From NCBI GenBank assembly GCA_021736615.1, contig JAIPFN010000068.1, positions 1 to 5,830 of the forward strand: 5,830 nt of DNA, written 5' to 3'. The position numbers and the translations under genes are program-made. Shown here piece after piece: positions 1 through 4,883 of the stretch (position 1 is its first letter; every line of letters starts with the position of its first letter). The notes under the pieces were generated by a model, which saw only the letters and a list, made by a program, of their open reading frames with translations, did not search any database and was not told where the DNA came from. Source of the DNA: Phycisphaerae bacterium. Its GTDB lineage: Bacteria; Planctomycetota; Phycisphaerae; Sedimentisphaerales; Anaerohalosphaeraceae.

Positions 1-964
1 TTTCGCCGACAAAGAAAGGCACATGGTTCATCTTGAGCCCGAGGATATCGCAGGCACAACGATTTACTGCAACGGCATAAGCACCTCCGTGCCGGAAGAC
101 GTTCAAGACGAGATGATACGTCTGCTGCCGGGAACCGAAAACGCAAAGATAACCACTTATGCCTATGCCATCGAATATGACTATGCCCCGGCAAGGCAAC
201 TCCGCCAGAATCTTGAGACCAGAATGGTCGAAGGTCTTTTCCTGGCCGGACAGATAAACGGCACAAGCGGATACGAAGAAGCCGCCGGGCAAGGCCTGGT
301 CGCAGGAGTAAACGCAGCACGTAAGATTGCCGGAAAGGACGCTTTCGTCCTGGGCCGCGACGAGGCCTATATTGGCGTACTGATCGACGACCTGCTGACC
401 AAGGAGATCGACGAGCCGTACCGCATGTTCACCTCGCGTGCGGAGTACCGCCTGACCCTTCGAAGCGACAACGCCGACAGAAGACTGACCTCTATAGGAC
501 GCAAAATAGGCCTTGTCGATGATAAGCGATGGAAACGGTTTATGGAAAAAGTCGATGGGATCGCAGAGCTTGAGATGTATCTTAAGGCAACCAGACGCAA
601 AGGCCTGACCCTGTGGCAGCAGTTAAAGCAAACCGAAAACCCGCTAGCTGACACACTTGGTCAAGAGGACGAAGTTAAGGCGATGAACCTGCGAAATGAT
701 GTCATCGAAGCAGCGGTCATCGACGCAACTTACGAGGGCTATTTAAAGAGGCAGGTTAAACAGATCGAAAGTTTCAAGAACCTCGAAAAGATCAAACTTC
801 CCGACGAGATCGATTACGATTCGGTAACGCACCTGAGCAACGAAGCCAGGGGAAAACTAATCCAGTTTCGCCCGGCAACCCTCGGCCAGGCAAGCAGGAT
901 AGGTGGAATAAACCCCGCCGACATCAGTGTACTCCAAGTAGAATTGGCTCGGCGTAAAGTGTGA
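1..964 (+). CDS. mnmG: MnmG (GidA), tRNA uridine-5-carboxymethylaminomethyl modification enzyme, C-terminal part
   Basis: The reading frame is open from base 2 and stops with TGA at 962-964. The ATG at 23 is an internal methionine, because the preceding codons (FADKERH) are already MnmG-like. About 320 residues are present, roughly the C-terminal half of a protein of about 620. Seen: AGQINGTSGYEEAAGQG (from base 245), matching the second GidA family signature and part of the FAD-binding core; EPYRMFTSRAEYRL followed by LRSDNADRRLT; a helical C-terminal region with YEGYLKRQ; and the conserved end ATLGQASRIGGINPADISVL. Known for the family: with the GTPase MnmE, this FAD protein builds the cmnm5 group on wobble U34 of certain tRNAs in the cytoplasm, and the C-terminal helical domain contacts MnmE and tRNA. 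The N-terminal Rossmann domain lies outside the window. Oddity: the last codons (GTG TGA) form the first unit of a tandem heptamer array. Identification is very secure. Confidence 0.97.
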   Translation, partial: FADKERHMVHLEPEDIAGTTIYCNGISTSVPEDVQDEMIRLLPGTENAKITTYAYAIEYDYAPARQLRQNLETRMVEGLFLAGQINGTSGYEEAAGQGLVAGVNAARKIAGKDAFVLGRDEAYIGVLIDDLLTKEIDEPYRMFTSRAEYRLTLRSDNADRRLTSIGRKIGLVDDKRWKRFMEKVDGIAELEMYLKATRRKGLTLWQQLKQTENPLADTLGQEDEVKAMNLRNDVIEAAVIDATYEGYLKRQVKQIESFKNLEKIKLPDEIDYDSVTHLSNEARGKLIQFRPATLGQASRIGGINPADISVLQVELARRKV

Positions 965-1077
965 GGTGTGAGGTGTGAGGTGTTAGGTGTTAGGTGTTAG
1001 GTGTTAGGTGTTAGGTGTTAGGTGTTAGGTGTTAGGTGTTAGGTGTTAGGTGTTAGGGGTTAGGGGTTAGGGGTTAG
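959..1077 (+). repeat. Heptanucleotide tandem array, 17 units, graded variants
   Basis: Seventeen contiguous 7-bp units can be read without interruption: three GTGTGAG (959-979), eleven GTGTTAG (980-1056) and three GGGTTAG (1057-1077). The first unit contains the mnmG stop codon. Variants are in blocks, not mixed, which suggests growth by slippage or unequal exchange from successive variant units. Seven is not a multiple of three, so TAG on the + strand and TAA on the - strand appear in all three frames every 21 bp. No coding role is possible. Short heptamer repeats of this style are known in intergenic DNA of some bacteria such as cyanobacteria; the function here is unknown. Confidence 0.97.
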
Positions 1078-1080
1078 GGG
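1056..1080 (+). other. Predicted G-quadruplex motif (four GGGG tracts, TTA loops)
   Basis: Four runs of four G (1056-1059, 1063-1066, 1070-1073, 1077-1080) are separated by three identical TTA loops. This meets the usual criterion for a stable intramolecular G-quadruplex and resembles eukaryotic telomeric repeats, though with a 7-base TTAGGGG unit. It lies on the mnmG sense strand, so it could fold in DNA or in the 3' untranslated RNA. It forms the distal end of the heptamer array. Folding is inferred from sequence only. Confidence 0.75.
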
Positions 1081-1087
1081 AGGAACT

Positions 1088-1115
1088 GGCCTTGTCTAAT
1101 CTGGACAGGCCCTTT
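1088..1115 (+). terminator. Possible intrinsic terminator of mnmG
   Basis: GGCC-T-TGTC (1088-1096) can pair with GACAGGCC (1104-1111) with one bulged T and a 7-base loop, giving an 8-bp GC-rich stem followed by CTTTATT. The T tract is short and broken, so termination would be weak or assisted by a factor or by the preceding G-rich array. It is placed about 125 bp beyond the mnmG stop, with no gene between. Confidence 0.45.
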
Positions 1116-1209
1116 ATTCATTTCATCCGGTAAATCCGGCATAGTCGGTAAATTACACTTTTCAAAAAAGCATTACGAACATCCCGCGCAAACTCAAGTA
1201 AATTAACAA

Positions 1210-1239
1210 ACTCAAACTGACCGATTGGCCAGTTTGAGT
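1210..1239. repeat. Inverted repeat / hairpin with 10-bp perfect arms
   Basis: ACTCAAACTG (1210-1219) is the exact reverse complement of CAGTTTGAGT (1230-1239). Inside these arms there is one A-C mismatch and then CC pairing with GG around a GATT loop, so the stem can reach 13 positions with one mismatch. There is no T tract after it on the + strand. On the - strand it is followed by a moderately T-rich stretch, but no - strand gene leads into it. It could be an operator, an RNA processing or stability hairpin, or a small mobile-element remnant. Confidence 0.7.
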
Positions 1240-1290
1240 AACAAAAAGAACCAATTTGGGGGTAGTACCTGAAAATGAATAAAAGTTGCG

Positions 1291-1306
1291 TACTGCTTAC
1301 TGCTTA
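1291..1306 (+). repeat. Short direct repeat (TACTGCT twice plus TA)
   Basis: TACTGCT is repeated head to tail at 1291-1297 and 1298-1304, followed by TA. It is too short to infer function, but it has the same 7-bp period as the large array about 300 bp upstream. Confidence 0.6.
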
Positions 1307-1338
1307 TTGAAAATTGCTGAATTTATTTTTTTTAGAAA

Positions 1339-1353
1339 ATTTATATAACTTTT
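1339..1353 (+). promoter_or_regulatory. AT-rich upstream element of the DUF1571 gene, shared with the histidine kinase
   Basis: ATTTATATAACTTTT occurs here and identically at 4743-4757. Here it ends 52 bp before the start codon, after a T-rich tract. It could be an UP-like element, a regulator site, or itself hold a -10-like TATAAC (1344-1349). No clean -35/-10 pair could be assigned for this gene, so the exact promoter remains unplaced. Confidence 0.45.
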
Positions 1354-1405
1354 CGGCATTTGTAAACGTATTACACCTATGAGAATCTTTCAGTGGGGGT
1401 GACTG

Positions 1406-2293
1406 ATGTATACCATAAAAAATAATATAATATCGAAGAATTACTATATCGATAAATCATACAGAGTTGGACGTGCAGGCACTGCGATAGTCTTGTTTTC
1501 GGTTTTGTTGATATTTGCATCGATGTGTTTTGCGAGCGGTTCGGGTATTCCTGGCGATCGCAGCAATGAAAAGACCATAACAGACGCCGCGAGAAACGCT
1601 ACTCCAGCTGCGCCGTCAGTCGAAAGGCTGATTGAATTGGCCAAGACCGACCATATTGAGCTGCTCGAATGGAGTATGGCACTTTATGACCGGAATATTA
1701 AGGACTATACGGCTGTTCTTCACAAACAGGAAAGGATAGACGGCAAACTGATCAAACCGCAGGAAATAGCTTTCTGGTTCCGAGATAAGCCGTATTCGCT
1801 GCTGATGAAGTGGGAAAAGAACGCCGTGAAAATCGACAAGCTTCTGTACGTCGAGGGCCGTGAAAACAACAACATGTATGTTCACCCGACGGGGTCTTTT
1901 GCATGGATTAAATCCGTAAAACGCGACCCAAAGTGCGAAGAGGCCCTAAAAGGGAGTCTCAAGACTGCCGACGAATTCGGATTCTACAGAAACATGTTAT
2001 ATCTCCACAAAGTATTAACAAAGGCCCAAAGCTGCCGGACTATGAAATCGAAGTACCTCGGAAAAAGCAATGTTTACGGATGCGACACGGTTGCCATGGA
2101 GACGACGTTTACAGGCGACGATTGCAGATACCGGAAGATCATAATGCACTTCGATACAAAGCACATTTTGCCGCTGGCGCTGGTCTTCTACGACCGCAGC
2201 GGAAAACTTTACGGCAGCTACGCATTTTCCGACCTGAAATTAAACACAGGTATCACGGAAGAAACATTCTGCAAAGACAAAAACAAAATGTAA
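1406..2293 (+). CDS. Secreted DUF1571 family protein
   Basis: A 295-residue protein. The start is supported by GGGGGTGA at 1395-1402, a near-perfect Shine-Dalgarno match, and the next methionine (residue 40) falls inside the signal sequence. Residues 1-24 are a long basic N-region, about 26-42 are hydrophobic, and cleavage is likely near CFA|SG (residue 43). There is no proper lipobox, so it is predicted to be soluble and periplasmic or outside the inner membrane. The mature part (from about residue 72) carries the DUF1571 pattern: YTAVLHKQERIDGKL (101-115), PQEIAFWFRDKPYSLLMKW (118-136) and YVEGRENNNMYVHP (148-161). Known: DUF1571 was described from planctomycete paralogues and its molecular role is unknown. 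Inferred: the pattern resembles the LolA/LolB-like half-barrel, which would suit binding of a hydrophobic ligand, but this is not proved. Five cysteines lie in the C-terminal half. Its neighbours do not reveal a pathway; it appears monocistronic and converges on the glycosidase gene. Confidence 0.85.
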   Translation: MYTIKNNIISKNYYIDKSYRVGRAGTAIVLFSVLLIFASMCFASGSGIPGDRSNEKTITDAARNATPAAPSVERLIELAKTDHIELLEWSMALYDRNIKDYTAVLHKQERIDGKLIKPQEIAFWFRDKPYSLLMKWEKNAVKIDKLLYVEGRENNNMYVHPTGSFAWIKSVKRDPKCEEALKGSLKTADEFGFYRNMLYLHKVLTKAQSCRTMKSKYLGKSNVYGCDTVAMETTFTGDDCRYRKIIMHFDTKHILPLALVFYDRSGKLYGSYAFSDLKLNTGITEETFCKDKNKM

Positions 2294-2300
2294 GCAGTGT

Positions 2301-4451
2301 TTATTGACGGATGAGCGTGTGAGTTCCGCTGCCTATTCCTTCTACGAAGAGGTATCCGTCTTTTAGCTTTGCCTCCACTTTTCTTCCGTCTACTGTTAGA
2401 GTTTTTGTCTTGCTATTTCCGGTCGGCAGGCCTATTCGTGCAACCATATTGGCGGGGATGTCTACTTTCAAAGTAAACGGACCCTGCGGCTTGTTTTCGA
2501 ATGAGACGGTAACAGTTCCGCGTATTGTCGGTATGGCGGCGGTTGCGTTTTTAAGCGAAGCCGGTTGGGGTTGGATCAGAACTTTTGCAAAACCCGGCTC
2601 AATAGGACGAACGCCCATCAGGTACCTTGGAATGATGTTTCCGGGCACAGCACCCCATGCGTGGTTCCAGTCCTGGTTTGATTTGAATTTATTGTCCCAG
2701 GCTTCCAGCGTAATAGTCGATCCGACCCGGATCATGTTGTACCAGCTTCGAATATCCTTCGACGCCAAAAGCTCAAGTGCAGCCTCGGGGCGTCCGGATT
2801 CGTATAAGGCCTCCAAGAGGTATTGAGCGGCATAAACGCTGCACGCCATACCCTTAGATACGACGAAATCTGCTACAGACTTTTGGCGATCCTGTGGGAC
2901 CAAACCAAAAGCCAGCGGCATCATATTTGCATGGAGCGAGGAGTGATCCGTGTCAGTACCATCGACATAAAGGCCGGTTTTTTCATCAAATAGAATCTTG
3001 TTGAAAACCTTCTTAACATCTGCAGCCTTGTTCAAATACTCCTTAGCATCTTCGTCCTTGCCTATCGCCGCGGCGATATCAGACATCTGCAAAAGCGTCT
3101 TGTAATAGAAAGCATTAACGACGGTATTGACTTCCGTAAACACATAACCGTCCCGCTCAGAGGCAGGCCAGTCAACGATGTCCCGGTCACCGCGACTTTT
3201 TTTCCCCCCCGTCCTGAGCAAACCGTCCTTGCCGGCGGTAAACTCCAGTGTCTTTTTGGTTTTCAGGATTTCATAATTCTGTGCGAGCGATTCTGTGTTG
3301 CCTGTATACATGTAATCTGCCCAGGCCATCAAAACCGAATGCTGCTTCCACTCAGTCGGCCAGGTGGGATTGGCGAGCAGGTATTCATGACTGTAACGGG
3401 CGAGGGTGTATTCGCGGTCGACTGCGTAATGCGAAAGCTGGTTGATGTAGGCGTCGGCTTCATAAGGAATTCTCTCGCGGTCACCGTCGACATATACGCC
3501 GCAGAAACTGGTAGCCTTCATGCTGTATTTGCATAGCGCCCAGATGTCGTTTATAACCTGGTCGGATGAATTAAAACTTGCGGTGTCGTCATTAAACGGA
3601 TAATGAACAGCTACCTGTTTGATCATGTCTTTTGTAAGTTTGCCGGGGAAATTCACCAGTTCGATATAACGGAACGGGGCGACTATACCGAATTCCGGCG
3701 GCAGGTGGATAGCTCGCCCACCGGTATTTCGCCCGTCTCCTGGCGTATGAATGTCGATTTTGCCGGAGTCTTTCTTAAGTGTCTGCATGACTTTGTAATA
3801 GCGAACCGTAGTCCTGCCAAGATCAGTGATAATGCCTTCAGCATTGCCCCTTTCCCCGAAATGAACCTCTATCTCACGATCACTTTTCAGATCACCTGGA
3901 TCAAGTCGCAAAAATCCGAATGCTACCTTGCCAAAATCGACCAGATAGTGCCCATCGCCCTTTTTGACGATACTTACCGGAGCGACCTCTGTCTGTACAA
4001 GGGGGTACCTGGTGGTGGCGTAATTATCGCTAATATCGGAGGTTTTGAACATCATGGGGTAGGACCATTTGCTTTGTCCGCCGGAGTCGCACCAGGTCCT
4101 TACTTTCCAGTAATAGAACTGATTAGAACGGAGAGGTTTTCCGGCATAGGAGATATTTATGGAGTTAGAGGAGTTGACTACCCCGCTGTCCCACATGTCA
4201 GCCCGGTCTTTAGTAAGGTTTTCAAGGTCAGTGGAAACGAGTATGTGGTAAGCTTTCTGGGTATCGTTTTGGCTCGAAGAATGCAGGACCCAGCCGAATT
4301 CCGGCGTAGGATCGGTAATGCCCGAAACGGCGGAACCGGTCAGCAATTCAACCATCAAGCCATCCGGAGACTTGCCGTCAGCATAGACATTCCGGCAGAT
4401 AATTAGAGACATAACAATAATCAGCAACTGAAGACTAAAGCGATTTTTCAC
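2301..4451 (-). CDS. Secreted GH78-type alpha-L-rhamnosidase-like glycoside hydrolase
   Basis: The start chosen is GTG at 4451, giving 716 residues. AAGGAG sits 7 nt upstream, and the protein then opens with a classic signal peptide, MKNRFSLQLLIIVMSLIIC, cleaved near VYA|DG (residue 24). The open frame extends to an ATG at 4556, but those 35 extra residues precede the signal peptide and overlap the predicted promoter. Domains (716 numbering): Ig-like N-terminal domain about 30-138; concanavalin-like beta-sandwich about 150-290; (alpha/alpha)6 catalytic barrel about 295-615; C-terminal beta domain. The acidic motif DGDRERIPYEAD (322-333) corresponds to the GH78 DCPxRxERxGWxGD motif, so E326 is the likely general acid and D333 is conserved. 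E583 in TLEAW is the likely base partner. WNHAWGAVP (595-603) is typical. GH78 enzymes hydrolyse terminal alpha-L-rhamnose with inversion. The extra N-terminal carbohydrate-binding-like domain of many GH78 proteins seems absent. Exact sugar specificity is uncertain. Confidence 0.88.
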   Translation of the reverse strand: MKNRFSLQLLIIVMSLIICRNVYADGKSPDGLMVELLTGSAVSGITDPTPEFGWVLHSSSQNDTQKAYHILVSTDLENLTKDRADMWDSGVVNSSNSINISYAGKPLRSNQFYYWKVRTWCDSGGQSKWSYPMMFKTSDISDNYATTRYPLVQTEVAPVSIVKKGDGHYLVDFGKVAFGFLRLDPGDLKSDREIEVHFGERGNAEGIITDLGRTTVRYYKVMQTLKKDSGKIDIHTPGDGRNTGGRAIHLPPEFGIVAPFRYIELVNFPGKLTKDMIKQVAVHYPFNDDTASFNSSDQVINDIWALCKYSMKATSFCGVYVDGDRERIPYEADAYINQLSHYAVDREYTLARYSHEYLLANPTWPTEWKQHSVLMAWADYMYTGNTESLAQNYEILKTKKTLEFTAGKDGLLRTGGKKSRGDRDIVDWPASERDGYVFTEVNTVVNAFYYKTLLQMSDIAAAIGKDEDAKEYLNKAADVKKVFNKILFDEKTGLYVDGTDTDHSSLHANMMPLAFGLVPQDRQKSVADFVVSKGMACSVYAAQYLLEALYESGRPEAALELLASKDIRSWYNMIRVGSTITLEAWDNKFKSNQDWNHAWGAVPGNIIPRYLMGVRPIEPGFAKVLIQPQPASLKNATAAIPTIRGTVTVSFENKPQGPFTLKVDIPANMVARIGLPTGNSKTKTLTVDGRKVEAKLKDGYLFVEGIGSGTHTLIRQ

Positions 4452-4458
4452 GTATAAA

Positions 4459-4464
4459 CTCCTT
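4459..4464 (-). promoter_or_regulatory. Ribosome binding site deciding the GTG start of the glycosidase
   Basis: On the - strand AAGGAG is followed by 7 nt (TTTATAC) and GTG. The spacing is ideal, and translation from here begins directly at the signal peptide. It sets the start at 4451 rather than the upstream ATG at 4556. Confidence 0.85.
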
Positions 4465-4524
4465 AAGTAGAGGCTTCCTATAGACCGGCTAATCTTTCGA
4501 TTTCCATCTGGTATCTTTACCCTT

Positions 4525-4552
4525 AGGATAACAAAATATCTAAGAAGGTCAA
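4525..4552 (-). promoter_or_regulatory. Sigma-70-like promoter of the glycosidase gene
   Basis: Read on the - strand: TTGACC (4552-4547), a 16-bp spacer, then TATCCT (4530-4525). This would start transcription near 4518, leaving a leader of about 65 nt before the GTG at 4451. It overlaps the upstream extension of the open frame, which supports the shorter protein. Assigned by consensus only. Confidence 0.6.
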
Positions 4553-4554
4553 GC

Positions 4555-4566
4555 ATTACGTGTAAT
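4555..4566. promoter_or_regulatory. Imperfect palindrome next to the glycosidase -35 box
   Basis: ATTAC-GT-GTAAT has 5-bp inverted arms and lies 2 bp upstream of the -35 box of the - strand promoter, a usual place for an activator or repressor half-site pair. The sequence GTGTAAT/ATTACAC also occurs at 1152-1158 and 1370-1376, the second of these upstream of the DUF1571 start. The regulator is unknown. Confidence 0.35.
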
Positions 4567-4590
4567 CTAGCATTTCAAGCCAGGTTTTAT

Positions 4591-4600
4591 TGTAATTACA
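4591..4600. promoter_or_regulatory. Perfect 10-bp palindrome TGTAATTACA
   Basis: This perfect inverted repeat has the same TGTAAT half-site as the palindrome about 36 bp away at 4555-4566. Two related sites about 3.5 helical turns apart in a divergent promoter region could bind a dimeric regulator. AT-rich palindromes also arise by chance, so this is tentative. Confidence 0.35.
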
Positions 4601-4742
4601 GAGAACCGTATGCCAGACTAGACCAGGAAATAAAAGACTATTTATTGTCGGTTGCAAATTAAAAAGCTATCCGGGGATAATGGGTTTCGTATCTAAGAGA
4701 GAGGGTAAAAGTAAAAAAACCATATAAAAATAACACATAAAT

Positions 4743-4757
4743 ATTTATATAACTTTT
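4743..4757 (+). promoter_or_regulatory. AT-rich element upstream of histidine kinase, identical to that at 1339-1353
   Basis: ATTTATATAACTTTT here runs directly into the -35 box TTGACT (overlap of the last two bases), as an UP element or activator site would. The same 15 bases occur 52 bp before the DUF1571 start codon, on the same strand relative to the gene. Confidence 0.5.
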
Positions 4758-4784
4758 GACTGTGATTATCAAATGCTGTAAAAT
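4756..4784 (+). promoter_or_regulatory. Sigma-70-like promoter of the histidine kinase gene
   Basis: TTGACT (4756-4761), a 17-bp spacer and TAAAAT (4779-4784) give a near-consensus housekeeping promoter, preceded by an AT-rich tract. The predicted start near 4791 leaves a leader of about 93 nt before the ATG at 4884. Confidence 0.7.
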
Positions 4785-4883
4785 TGCTTTTTATTGAATG
4801 AGACTTTAATTGGGTTCAGGAGCCTTTTTGGGGACCTAACAGAGGAATTCGGATCGACATAACTGTGTCTTAACGGAAGGATT

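Larger units (their letters stand above)
965..1405. other. Intergenic region between mnmG and the DUF1571 gene
   Basis: This 441-bp gap holds no convincing ORF. In order it contains the heptamer array with its G-quadruplex end, the weak terminator hairpin, two copies of CGGTAAAT (1128-1135 and 1146-1153), a strong inverted repeat (1210-1239), a short TACTGCT duplication (1291-1306), a T-rich tract (1321-1333), an AT-rich element also present upstream of the histidine kinase, and the RBS of the next gene. I do not recognise a tRNA, riboswitch or known small RNA in it. Confidence 0.8.
4452..4883. other. Divergent intergenic region between glycosidase and histidine kinase
   Basis: This 432-bp gap contains the leader, RBS and promoter of the glycosidase on the - strand, two palindromes, a purine-rich and AT-rich stretch (4690-4755), then the promoter of the histidine kinase on the + strand. 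I found no convincing small ORF, tRNA or known riboswitch; 4660-4700 is without recognisable signals. Confidence 0.75.

Noticed and set aside
367..654. 95-residue - strand frame within mnmG
   Set aside because: Antisense to highly conserved MnmG sequence; the Ser/Arg-rich composition is typical of a reverse-frame artefact.
959..1077. CRISPR array or true telomere
   Set aside because: The units are 7 bp with no spacers, so it is not a CRISPR array. The array is internal to a chromosome-like context with genes on both sides, so it is not a chromosome end despite the telomere-like unit.
1933..2307. 124-residue + strand frame overlapping the DUF1571 gene
   Set aside because: It is an alternative frame inside a conserved coding region, rich in Arg and Lys as expected from a frame-shifted reading, with no signal or motif.
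2294..2336. Hairpin terminator between the convergent genes (GCAGTG pairing with CGCTGC)
   Set aside because: It needs a G-T pair and a loop of almost 30 bases, and lies mostly within the glycosidase coding sequence; too weak to call.
2410..2826. 138-residue + strand frame opposite the C-terminal part of the glycosidase
   Set aside because: Antisense to the conserved barrel and C-terminal domain; no recognisable protein features.
3603..4406. 267-residue + strand open frame opposite the glycosidase gene
   Set aside because: It lies wholly antisense to a conserved, well-recognised GH78 protein, shows no family resemblance, and has no convincing RBS. It is a shadow of the codon bias of the real gene.
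4660..4720. Possible riboswitch-like purine-rich segment
   Set aside because: It lies upstream of the predicted kinase transcription start and does not match any aptamer consensus I know, including c-di-GMP types.
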